Positions 1-6,501 are shown, numbered from the stretch's first letter. The stretch: DNA of 7,122 nucleotides from Bacteroidota bacterium (GCA_005883855.1 VBAU01000234.1:1-7122); one strand, 5' to 3'. Numbers and translations are program-made. Notes: generated by a model not told the origin, from the sequence alone.

Positions 1-616
1 CTAACCTGTTTGTAAACTCATTCGTGATGTAAAGCCGGCCTGCTCCACTCGTTGTCGAGCTGTGATCGACGTTGGCATTTTCGATACGCAAGGTTTGCGC
101 ATCGTTCTCCCGCTGGGCGATAAATCCATTTGCCGTTTGTGCCCACTTCAAGATGATGTATGGACGGTGTTGTGTGTGAAATGTAAAGAAGCGTTTGTTG
201 AGCTCTCGACACCGATTTTCTAAAATCCCTTGTTCCACTTTGATACCTGCTGAGCGTACTTTTTCAATACCTTTTCCACTCACTTCTTTGAAAGGATCAC
301 GGCAACCAATCACAACCTTTGCGATCTTATGTTTAACGATAAGATCAGCACAAGGCGGAGTTTTCCCGTGATGTGCGCAAGGTTCCAGGGAAACGTACAT
401 GACAGACTGCGCAATTAAGCCCATGTCTTCCTCCCGAACTGAAGCAAGACAGTTCGGTTCCGCATGTGGTCCACCATACACTTCGTGGTAGCCTTCGCCA
501 ATGATGCGGTCGTCATAAACCAACACCGCGCCTACCATCGGATTTGGCGCCACATTCCCAGCTCCGAGTTCTGCCAGTTCCAGGCAACGATGCATGTATT
601 TTTCGTGAGTTGTCAA
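1..616 (-). CDS. ribD: Bifunctional riboflavin biosynthesis protein RibD (partial, C-terminus off the left edge)
   Basis: RibD deaminates the pyrimidine 2,5-diamino-6-ribosylamino-4(3H)-pyrimidinone 5'-phosphate and then reduces its ribosyl side chain, in the early cytosolic steps of riboflavin synthesis. Counting from the ATG at 595, the deaminase domain shows APNPMVGAV (16-24), the zinc/catalytic motif HAE (44-46) and PCAHHGKTPPCADLI, with Cys73 and Cys82 as zinc ligands. The KWAQTANGFIA stretch (150-160) begins the reductase domain, and the window cuts it at ITNEFTNRL, so about 198 residues are visible. The family's usual start, HExYMxRCLELA, is present as HEKYMHRCLELA. This implies a start upstream of Met595, and the in-frame TTG at 614-616 is the best candidate, giving five residues before Lys-Tyr-Met. 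An ATG at 670 is also in frame but lies upstream of the likely promoter, and its extension would be encoded by repeat DNA. The gene is divergent from prmC. Identity is certain; the exact start is not. Confidence 0.95.
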   Translation of the reverse strand, partial: MTTHEKYMHRCLELAELGAGNVAPNPMVGAVLVYDDRIIGEGYHEVYGGPHAEPNCLASVREEDMGLIAQSVMYVSLEPCAHHGKTPPCADLIVKHKIAKVVIGCRDPFKEVSGKGIEKVRSAGIKVEQGILENRCRELNKRFFTFHTQHRPYIILKWAQTANGFIAQRENDAQTLRIENANVDHSSTTSGAGRLYITNEFTNRL

Positions 617-707
617 TTGTGAATTGTCAATTGTGAGTTGTGAATAGCGAATACGACAAATATAAATCATTAGCGGGTGCCTTGCCTATTGACTATTCAC
701 TATTCAC
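603..707. repeat. Heptamer-repeat element with inverted arms between ribD and prmC
   Basis: From 610 the plus strand reads as consecutive 7-bp units: TTGTCAA, TTGTGAA, TTGTCAA, TTGTGAG, TTGTGAA and TAGCGAA, with a related unit TCGTGAG at 603-609. At 687-707 three units follow in the opposite sense: TATTGAC, TATTCAC, TATTCAC. The right arm 694-707 is complementary to 640-653 at 13 of 14 positions (one C:A mismatch), so the element could fold into a hairpin with a loop of about 40 nt. It fills most of the divergent gap and overlaps the 5' ends of both flanking reading frames. It is not a CRISPR: units are 7 bp with no spacers. Confidence 0.75.
657..664 (-). promoter_or_regulatory. Candidate Bacteroidetes -7 box for ribD
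   Basis: The minus strand reads TATATTTG, an exact match to the Bacteroidetes -7 consensus TAnnTTTG. Transcription would start near 653, leaving about 37 nt before the TTG start at 616 or about 58 nt before ATG 595. No TTG -33 element is seen at the expected distance, so this is a half-promoter match. Confidence 0.4.
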
Positions 708-709
708 GC

Positions 710-717
710 TACATTTG
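710..717 (+). promoter_or_regulatory. Candidate Bacteroidetes promoter for prmC
   Basis: TACATTTG at 710-717 matches the TAnnTTTG -7 consensus exactly, and a TTG lies 18 bp upstream (689-691) inside the repeat element, a plausible -33 box. The box ends 3 bp before the ATG at 721, so the transcript would begin at or next to the start codon, making the mRNA leaderless or nearly so. Confidence 0.45.
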
Positions 718-720
718 CCC

Positions 721-1578
721 ATGACCGTAGATGAAGCAAGAAAAAAAATTGTCGAAAGTATTAACGCCACCTATTACCGAGACGAAGCGAAAAACATTGC
801 TGAACTTCTACTGGAACATGTCACTAACCTTCCACTGATTGAACGCATCATAAAGAAAAGCGACAGCTTGTCGGCCAAACAAGAGGAACTCCTGCTTGAA
901 TCCATCAGGCGATTACAAAATCATGAACCCATTCAATACATCATCAACGAATGCTGGTTTGCAGGCATGAGATTTTATGTTGACAACAATGTGCTTATCC
1001 CGAGACCGGAAACGGAGGAGTTGGTAGAATGGGTGACAAAGGAAGTCGAAAATAAAAAGCCGTATGCTAGAATTCTAGATATTGGAACGGGAAGTGGATG
1101 TATTGCAATTGCGTTGAAAACGAAGCTGCCCGAAATCGAGATGTGGGCTTGCGACGTGAGCGATGAAGCACTCAATGTGGCGCGCGTGAATGCCGACGCT
1201 TTGTATACCGCCATTGATTTTGTCCCCCTGAATTTTTTAGATCCTGATCAACGAAAACAATTGCCTCACGTTGATGCAATCGTTAGTAATCCTCCATACG
1301 TGCCTGAGGAGGACAAGGGCGAAATGAAAAAAAATGTCATTGAGTATGAGCCTTCAATTGCTTTGTTTGTAACGAATGACGACCCGTTGATCTTCTTTAA
1401 TTCCATTGCTGATTTTGGAAAAGAGAACCTGCATGAAAGTGGAAGTATCTACGTCGAAATTCACGAACATCTGGGAGGCAAAGTTGAAAGTCTATTCAGG
1501 ACCAAAGGTTATGATTCGATTGAAGTGAGAAAGGATTTGCAGGGAAAGGAAAGAATGATAAGGGCTAGTCGTTATTAA
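721..1578 (+). CDS. prmC: Peptide chain release factor N5-glutamine methyltransferase PrmC
   Basis: PrmC uses S-adenosylmethionine to methylate the glutamine of the GGQ motif in release factors RF1 and RF2, improving translation termination. Numbered from ATG 721 (285 residues, normal for the family), residues 1-75 are the helical N-terminal domain that contacts the release factor. IPRPETEELVEW (93-104) is the family hallmark, DIGTGSGCIAI (120-130) is the SAM-binding motif I, and SNPPYVP (189-195) is the catalytic NPPY that positions the glutamine amide. The open frame extends to an ATG at 640, but those 27 extra residues are encoded by the repeat element and do not resemble PrmC. MTVDEARKKI is a typical family start, so 721 is preferred. 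There is no clear Shine-Dalgarno. The gene is convergent with exbD, only 8 bp apart, with no terminator between them. Confidence 0.96.
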   Translation: MTVDEARKKIVESINATYYRDEAKNIAELLLEHVTNLPLIERIIKKSDSLSAKQEELLLESIRRLQNHEPIQYIINECWFAGMRFYVDNNVLIPRPETEELVEWVTKEVENKKPYARILDIGTGSGCIAIALKTKLPEIEMWACDVSDEALNVARVNADALYTAIDFVPLNFLDPDQRKQLPHVDAIVSNPPYVPEEDKGEMKKNVIEYEPSIALFVTNDDPLIFFNSIADFGKENLHESGSIYVEIHEHLGGKVESLFRTKGYDSIEVRKDLQGKERMIRASRY

Positions 1579-1586
1579 CCGCCTGC

Positions 1587-1985
1587 TCACTTTACGTTGG
1601 CGACAACCTTAGCCCCTGAGCGCTTTGAAAGACGCATAATCCTGAAAACTTCTCCGTAGTAGGCGGTGGTGTCAGCGTTAATTACAACGGTGGGGGTGTC
1701 AACAGTAGCTTTATGTTTATTGATCTCTCTTGCCAGGAGCGTATCGATCATTCCATTGTCAACCTTCATCGTACCCAAATAATACTGCTGATTCTTATCG
1801 ATCGATACGACGATGTTTTGTTTGGCCTTTGTGTCCTTCGTCCCTTTTGGCAAACCAACCTTAACCACATTCGGATTGGCAAGCGTGGCCACGATTAGGA
1901 AAAACATTAGCAGAATGAAGATGATATCATTCAAAGAATCCGTAAATACTTCCGCTTCTTTATGTGTCGTTTTCCTCAGGTTCAT
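1587..1985 (-). CDS. exbD: ExbD/TolR-family biopolymer transport protein
   Basis: This is an inner-membrane stator subunit that, with ExbB, uses the proton motive force to energise TonB (or Tol-type) work at the outer membrane. The 132-residue protein has the family layout: a short cytoplasmic N-terminus (1-17), one transmembrane helix (about 19-37) and a periplasmic domain (about 40-132). SLNDIIFILLMFFLI carries the conserved membrane aspartate, here Asp20, equivalent to Asp25 of E. coli ExbD and needed for proton translocation. VKVGLPKGT matches the post-membrane strand typical of the family. It starts 6 bp after the exbB stop codon, so the two are almost certainly co-transcribed. There is no TonB gene or second exbD beside it, so whether it serves TonB or a Tol-like role cannot be told from this window. 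Confidence 0.9.
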   Translation of the reverse strand: MNLRKTTHKEAEVFTDSLNDIIFILLMFFLIVATLANPNVVKVGLPKGTKDTKAKQNIVVSIDKNQQYYLGTMKVDNGMIDTLLAREINKHKATVDTPTVVINADTTAYYGEVFRIMRLSKRSGAKVVANVK

Positions 1986-1991
1986 TGAATT

Positions 1992-2687
1992 TTATCTTGT
2001 GGGTTCCTGTAAAATGTCAAGGAAATCGGCTGCAGCAACTTCCATTCTGTTGGCCGTTTTTTCAACCCTTGTGTGAAGATAGTTATAAGCAATAAAGGCA
2101 ATTAAACCAATCACAAGACCCGAAATAGATGTAACAAGCTTTACATAGATACCACCGGCGATTGTATTCAGCTCAAACTCGTTTGTAGAGTTGATTCGGA
2201 AAAACAATTGCATCAAGCCAGCCAGTGTACCGATGAAACCAAATATCGGCGCTGCTCGCGAAATAACCGATAATACCCCCAGATTTTTCTCCAGTTTAAA
2301 CATTTCCAGCTGTGCAACATTTTCCATATTACGCTCGATGTAATCGATAGGTTTACCTACTCGCTGGATACCCTTGTCTATGATCCTTGCCACAGGGTTT
2401 GAATTGTTCTTTGCAAAACTCTTCGCTGCGGAAAGGTTCCCGCTGAGGATGTGATCACGAATTATGTTCATGAAATTGCCGTCCAGCCTGGACGCTTTTT
2501 GAATGGCAATGTAGCGTTCAAAAAAAACAAAAATGGTGATTAGAAACAGGAGGGCAAGTGGGATCATGATTACCCCACCAGTACTCAGCAACTCGAAAAT
2601 GCTGAGTTTCCCATCACCATTGGTGTCGCCCTGGATGTGTGCCGCAATTTTTTGAGTGGAGTCAACAATCTGTAAAAGATCAATCAT
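1992..2687 (-). CDS. exbB: ExbB/TolQ/MotA-family proton channel protein
   Basis: This is an inner-membrane partner of ExbD, forming the pentameric proton-driven stator. The 231-residue protein has three hydrophobic segments: TM1 about 39-57, TM2 about 139-163 and TM3 about 177-204. RAAPIFGFIGTLAGLMQLF (144-162) is the family signature, with Thr154 matching Thr148 of E. coli ExbB. A cytoplasmic loop lies between TM1 and TM2, as expected. There are two oddities. Residues 21-32 (DTNGDGKLSIFE) form a canonical EF-hand calcium loop in the N-terminal segment before TM1. In TM3 the sequence GIYVKLVTS has Val182 where E. coli ExbB has the proton-pathway glutamate (Glu176), followed by Lys183. The gene is first of a two-gene unit with exbD. 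No TAnnTTTG box is seen upstream, and the ATG is the only reasonable start. Confidence 0.88.
   Translation of the reverse strand: MIDLLQIVDSTQKIAAHIQGDTNGDGKLSIFELLSTGGVIMIPLALLFLITIFVFFERYIAIQKASRLDGNFMNIIRDHILSGNLSAAKSFAKNNSNPVARIIDKGIQRVGKPIDYIERNMENVAQLEMFKLEKNLGVLSVISRAAPIFGFIGTLAGLMQLFFRINSTNEFELNTIAGGIYVKLVTSISGLVIGLIAFIAYNYLHTRVEKTANRMEVAAADFLDILQEPTR
2592..2627 (-). other. EF-hand-like calcium loop coded within exbB
   Basis: Codons 21-32 of exbB encode a 12-residue loop with Asp at position 1, Asn at 3, Asp at 5, Gly at 6, Ser at 9 and Glu at 12. This is the canonical EF-hand / dockerin-type Ca2+-binding pattern. It lies in the segment before TM1, which should be extracytoplasmic if the topology follows E. 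coli ExbB. Confidence 0.6.
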
Positions 2688-2763
2688 ATTATCGGATTAG
2701 ATGCGTAAAAGTAGTATATCACTTAAGAGTACAGCGCGATTTTTTTCAACAACTGTGAATGAA

Positions 2764-2796
2764 CGAAAAAAAGAGTGCCACGTTGTTCGCAGCACT
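2764..2796 (-). terminator. Rho-independent terminator downstream of the SPFH gene
   Basis: On the minus strand a 9-bp stem (2788-2796 with 2774-2782, including two G:U pairs) closes a 5-nt loop and is followed by C and a run of seven T (2766-2772). It lies about 53 nt after the SPFH stop codon and before exbB, so it would end the pepT-ompA-SPFH transcript and separate it from exbB-exbD. The rest of the gap (2688-2849) holds no gene. Confidence 0.7.
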
Positions 2797-2849
2797 AAAG
2801 TTTTAGAGTTATTTAACAAGATAAAAAATTCGAATGTCGACATTCTAAA

Positions 2850-3777
2850 TTAAGGCCTGGCGGTGGTCCCGGCTTGTTTTACCATGAGGGCCTGAATCTG
2901 CTTCATCGTGGCCTCCATTCCTTCCGCACTTCCGTCCAAAAAAATAACATTTCCTTTTCCAAACTCTGCAAAATTTTTAATAGCCTCCGTCCACATGCTA
3001 AACAGGATGACGTTGGTATCCAGGTTCGCCTGCTTCATTTGCTCTGCAGCTTCCGTCATGCCGCGCGCCACTTCCTGGCGAAATAATGCAACGCCTTGCC
3101 CTCTGAGCCTGGCTGCCTCTTTTTCTGCCTCGGCGGAGATCTTTATTGCGTTTCCCTCGGCTTCCGCGGCTTTGGTTTTTGTGATCAGCAGTGCTTGCCC
3201 TTCATTTTCCGCGGCGGCTTTCAGATTGTTTGAAGCAACTACCTTGCTCATCGATTCGAGGATCATCTTATCAAAGGTGATATCGTTGATTTGCAAATCC
3301 TGCAGATGATAGCCCCAGTTTTCCAATGTATGATCAACCTGTTCCTTTACATATTCAACAATTTCCTTACGAAGGCCCAGCACTTCCGCTTGTTTTTTTG
3401 AAGCAACATAAGTACGAATGGAGCCTTCAATGGTTCGAACAAGGGCCTGCATCATATCTCGGTCACTGACGAATTTGAACGCAACTTTCTTGATCGTCTC
3501 TTGAATAAAGAAGCATTGATTTAAAATAAACGTTCGCCTGGTCACCCGTAATGGCCTGGAATTCTAGTTCTACAGAGCGGTTTTGGTAGGATATTTTTTT
3601 ATGAACGGATTCAAGTAACGGAAGTTTCATGCGCAGGCCAGGGAGAACGATCCGCTGATATCTTCCGAACATCGTGATAACACCTATATAGCCCTGGTTT
3701 ATGCTGAAGAACGAACTGAAAAATATAATGATGATTACCAGCACCCACCAATACTGAATAAGATTTTGCATAACCAT
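2850..3777 (-). pseudogene. SPFH/band-7 membrane protein, frameshifted
   Basis: This is a stomatin/prohibitin-like scaffold anchored in the inner membrane; such proteins form large oligomers in membrane microdomains, and the exact role of this one is unknown. The N-terminal part (start 3777) has a membrane helix at about residues 10-27, then QGYIGVITMFGRYQRIVLPGL and RSVELEFQAITGDQANVYFKSMLLYS, the start of the band-7 domain. That frame stops at 3463. The rest continues in the +1 frame from about 3500 down to 2850: ETIKKVAFKFVSDRDMMQAL, the WGYHLQDLQINDITFD segment, SNNLKAAAENEG, an Ala/Glu-rich helical region, and FSMWTEAIKNFAEFGKGNVIFLDGS. Both halves are well conserved and no other lesion is seen, so the break is recent or a sequence error. 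The switch falls at about 3487-3507, where roughly 14-17 bases seem to be missing. It lies 39 bp after the OmpA-type gene, probably in the same transcript. Confidence 0.88.
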
Positions 3778-3816
3778 TTAATTTTTTTTGATGACAAATA
3801 AATAAAGGAACAGATA

Positions 3817-4932
3817 TCACTGCCGAATGTAAATAAATATTTCAACTCTGCGGTTCAGTTGACGGCCTTCCGGAGTTCTGTTATCCGCAACGGGCCGCAA
3901 ACTTCCCCACCCTCGAGCGCTGATTATATTTTGATGTAACAATAATTTTTCGTGGATGTAATCACCTACCGCAGATGCCCGGTCTTGCGAGAGTTTTTCA
4001 TTGTGCACCATGGTGCGGGTGTTGTCAGTGTGCCCTTCGATTATTATAGAATCAACGTGCTTGTCCAATAACGACACACACAAGCTGTCCAGCAAACCAA
4101 AACTTCTTTGATTTAATATGGCTCTGTCGACCTCAAACAAAATATCGGGAATAACCAGCGTTTCCACCTTGTGAACGACTGTGCGATCAATGTTAGGGGG
4201 ATCAGGAGGATGATTGATATATCGTTTTACGTAAGTGTCCAGGAATTGGTGCCTGGCATCAAATGCATAAATCTCTTCTTTGGTTTCTTTCCATCCATCA
4301 CAAATTTTTTCGTTCCGGTCTTCAGGCGTCAGCGAGACGTCATCAAAGAAAACAAGAAAATCATCCTGCAGCCTGATGCCAGTTGACCCGGTGATATCTT
4401 TCTTTGAAAAATTGCCCAGTGTCAGGTACACTTCTGTTCCGGTGGCAGTATACTCCATGGAGACTTTTTGCCAGGTCGTGTCTCCTTTTGCTGGCCGCGT
4501 CGCCGCATCTGCAACATACTTGGTGGCGCTAATTCGGTAACGCAATTGTTTTTCAAATAAGAAATCGTAGGGAGTGAAGTAAATGCCAATGCTGTCTAGA
4601 ATATCATGTCTTGATTTAATGTAAAATTCAACCCGATATTTGCTGCCTTTTCTCAGTTTGCAAAGCAGCTGGGTTCGAATATACGTTCTGCTAAATTGCC
4701 TTTTGGAATTGCCAGCCTCGATGGCAACGCAATGCTGACCTCTGTGTGCAAGACTGGGAATTTTAAAGAAATTATTGTAGGTGTCTGCAGTACTGATCCA
4801 CCCTTCTGGAGCGCAGTTCACGTGATATTCGCTGCAAATATTTTCATCTTCAAAACCACCATTAACTAATAAGTTCTGTGAAAAAGAAGAGAGAGAAACC
4901 AAAATGAATATTTGGTTAAATAAAAATTTCAT
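3817..4932 (-). CDS. OmpA-family peptidoglycan-binding envelope protein with N-terminal jelly-roll-like domain
   Basis: This is a 371-residue exported protein. A signal peptide covers residues 1 to about 19 and ends in SFSQ, a frequent cleavage context in Bacteroidetes. Residues 20-202 begin NLLVNGGFEDENIC and end in FFDDVSL. This pattern (an opening NGGFE strand, a W in the middle, a final DDV strand) is typical of galactose-binding-like jelly-roll domains fused to OmpA domains in Bacteroidetes. Residues about 256-371 are the OmpA C-terminal domain: ILFEVDRAILNQRS, EGHTDN (299-304), KLSQDRASAV and NRRVEIFI (360-367). Asp303 and Arg318 match the pair that binds the diaminopimelate of peptidoglycan in A. 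baumannii OmpA (Asp271/Arg286). It probably links an outer-membrane or surface component to the cell wall. It starts 9 bp after pepT, with an AAGGGG Shine-Dalgarno-like sequence unusual for this window. The ligand of the N-terminal domain is unknown. Confidence 0.88.
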   Translation of the reverse strand: MKFLFNQIFILVSLSSFSQNLLVNGGFEDENICSEYHVNCAPEGWISTADTYNNFFKIPSLAHRGQHCVAIEAGNSKRQFSRTYIRTQLLCKLRKGSKYRVEFYIKSRHDILDSIGIYFTPYDFLFEKQLRYRISATKYVADAATRPAKGDTTWQKVSMEYTATGTEVYLTLGNFSKKDITGSTGIRLQDDFLVFFDDVSLTPEDRNEKICDGWKETKEEIYAFDARHQFLDTYVKRYINHPPDPPNIDRTVVHKVETLVIPDILFEVDRAILNQRSFGLLDSLCVSLLDKHVDSIIIEGHTDNTRTMVHNEKLSQDRASAVGDYIHEKLLLHQNIISARGWGSLRPVADNRTPEGRQLNRRVEIFIYIRQ

Positions 4933-4941
4933 GGGAACCCC

Positions 4942-6222
4942 TTAGCTTTTCTCTTTCGAGGCGCAAGCCTTTTCACGCCACACCTCAACAAGGTGCAGAA
5001 GCACCTCGACAGATTTTTGCATATCCTGTACGCTTACATATTCATGTTTGCCATGAAAAGCCATTTCACCTGTAAAAATATCCGGACATGGAAGACCCAT
5101 GAATGACAATCGTGAACCATCGGTCCCACCCCTGGCGCTTTCCTTCTTAAATCTGATGCGAGCTCTTTCCATGGCCTCCTGCACATATCGTTCTATTTGC
5201 GGATGTTTATCCAGTATCTCCTTCATGTTGCGATACTGTTCTTTGGTTTCAAATTTATATGAAGACCCTGGATATTTCCCGGCGGCCTGCCTGGCAAATT
5301 GTTCTAACCTGGTTTCATGCAATTTTAGTCTCTTAGTGTCAAAGTCGCGAACAATAAATTCTACTGTTACTTTCTCAGCAATTCCCTCGATTCTTATTGG
5401 ATGAACGAAACCTTCGCGATCTTCCGTTGTCTCGGGTGAAAATTCGTCTTTTGGTAAAAGATCCAGGAATGTGCCGGCCACCTTTAGAGCATTCACTAAT
5501 TTATTTTTCCCGTAGCCCGGATGAGCACTCACACCATGAAAGGTTACCACCACTGCGTCTGCACTAAACGTCTCGTCAGTGAAAGAACCTCTTTTGCCTC
5601 CGTCGAGCGTAAAAGCAAAGTCTGCTCCCAGTTTTTGAAGATCCACTTTATTTACGCCTCTTCCAATTTCCTCGTCGGGCGTAAACAGGATTTTGATCGT
5701 TCCGTGCTTTACTTCGGAATGTTGTACCAGGTAATTGGCCAGGTCCATGATAATCGCCACGCCTGCCTTGTCATCAGCGCCCAGCAAGGTTTTGCCAGAG
5801 GCTGTAATAATATCCTCTCCTATTTTTTCCTGTAGATATGGATGTTCCCTTGTGGTGATAATTTGCGTTGGATCGTCAGGAAGAACAATGTCCTGTCCCT
5901 TATAATTCTTGTGCGTGATCGGCTTTACACCGGTGCCTGTGGAGTCGGGAGCTGTATCCATGTGAGCGCAAAAACAAACAACAGGGATTTTTTCATTCGT
6001 GGTCGGTTGAATGGTTGCATATACATAGCCCCATTCGTCAAGCTGTGCATCGTTGATGCCGATAGCATGCAACTCATCTACTAAAACTGCTCCGAGGTCT
6101 TTCTGCTTCTCCGTAGAAGGTATTGTGCTCGATTGAGGGTCGCTTTGAGTATCCATTTGCACATATCTCAACAAACGCTCGGCCACGGTGAACTTGTAGT
6201 CAACATCAAACATAAAATCCAT
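4942..6222 (-). CDS. pepT: Peptidase T (tripeptide aminopeptidase, M20 family)
   Basis: This is a cytosolic di-zinc aminopeptidase that removes the N-terminal residue of tripeptides. In the 430-residue frame opened by TTG 6234, the metal site is complete: HMD (91-93), GADDKAG with bridging Asp154, PDEEIG with the catalytic base Glu188 and ligand Glu189, LDGG with Asp211, and GKHE with His397. RGGTDGSRLSFMGLPCP (368-384) is the peptidase T signature. The dimerisation/lid domain is about 225-335. The TTG at 6234 is part of the likely -7 box and is not a sensible start. ATG 6222 (protein of 426 residues) or ATG 6213 is preferred; both leave a slightly longer N-terminus than E. coli PepT (408 residues). 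It is first in a packed run with the OmpA-type and SPFH genes. No functional link between them is evident, so this may simply be co-transcription. Confidence 0.95.
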   Translation of the reverse strand: MDFMFDVDYKFTVAERLLRYVQMDTQSDPQSSTIPSTEKQKDLGAVLVDELHAIGINDAQLDEWGYVYATIQPTTNEKIPVVCFCAHMDTAPDSTGTGVKPITHKNYKGQDIVLPDDPTQIITTREHPYLQEKIGEDIITASGKTLLGADDKAGVAIIMDLANYLVQHSEVKHGTIKILFTPDEEIGRGVNKVDLQKLGADFAFTLDGGKRGSFTDETFSADAVVVTFHGVSAHPGYGKNKLVNALKVAGTFLDLLPKDEFSPETTEDREGFVHPIRIEGIAEKVTVEFIVRDFDTKRLKLHETRLEQFARQAAGKYPGSSYKFETKEQYRNMKEILDKHPQIERYVQEAMERARIRFKKESARGGTDGSRLSFMGLPCPDIFTGEMAFHGKHEYVSVQDMQKSVEVLLHLVEVWREKACASKEKS

Positions 6223-6231
6223 TAAAGATCG

Positions 6232-6239
6232 CAAAGATA
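6232..6239 (-). promoter_or_regulatory. Candidate Bacteroidetes -7 box for pepT
   Basis: The minus strand reads TATCTTTG, an exact TAnnTTTG match. It ends 9 bp before ATG 6222, so the leader would be only about 5 nt (or about 14 nt to ATG 6213). No TTG -33 element is present at the normal spacing. The box argues against the upstream TTG start. Confidence 0.42.
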
Positions 6240-6240
6240 A

Positions 6241-6336
6241 GTCAATTGAGGATGGTGAGCATGGGTAATGAGTAATGAGTACTTGCTAATAGTATTGACA
6301 TTGACCATTCACCATTTACCATTCACCATTCACCAT
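6241..6336. repeat. Second heptamer-repeat element, between pepT and the remnant gene
   Basis: Positions 6302-6336 are five exact-length 7-bp units on the plus strand: TGACCAT, TCACCAT, TTACCAT, TCACCAT, TCACCAT. Read on the other strand the unit is ATGGTGA, i.e. GTGAATG in another phase. The left part holds ATGGTGA (6252-6258) and two GTAATGA units (6265-6278) in the opposite sense, making imperfect inverted arms around a centre of about 20 nt. The word GTCAATTG at 6241-6248 also occurs twice in the ribD-prmC element. No gene is seen in 6240-6364. Confidence 0.7.
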
Positions 6337-6501
6337 ACTCATCTTTAAACTAAACCCAACAATCATGAAAAAATATCTCATCGGTTCAATTGTCGGAGGA
6401 ATTATTATTTTTCTATGGCAAGGTCTCTCATGGATGGCGCTTGGTATTCACAGTGACTCCATGATGTACAATGCAAGTCAGGAAAATATCATGTCCCTAC
6501 C

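Noticed and set aside
18..212. 64-residue minus-strand reading frame
   Set aside because: It overlaps the RibD coding frame on the same strand in another phase; the RibD frame has clear conserved motifs throughout.
603..707. CRISPR array
   Set aside because: Repeat units are 7 bp, contiguous and without spacers, and no cas gene is present.
640..720. 27-codon N-terminal extension of PrmC from ATG 640
   Set aside because: The extension is encoded by the heptamer-repeat element and lies upstream of the likely promoter; PrmC homologues start like MTVDEARKKI at 721.
2908..3309. 133-residue plus-strand reading frame, with other plus-strand frames across the minus-strand genes
   Set aside because: These are antisense shadows of conserved minus-strand coding regions, with no recognisable domains or start signals.
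3463..3545. Programmed frameshift in the SPFH gene
   Set aside because: The change is +1, no convincing slippery site or stimulatory structure is seen, and family length at the junction suggests missing bases rather than a simple slip.
3795..3802. Separate promoter for the SPFH gene (TTTATTTG on the minus strand)
   Set aside because: It misses the conserved A of TAnnTTTG and has no TTG at the right distance; the 39-bp gap fits co-transcription with the OmpA-type gene.
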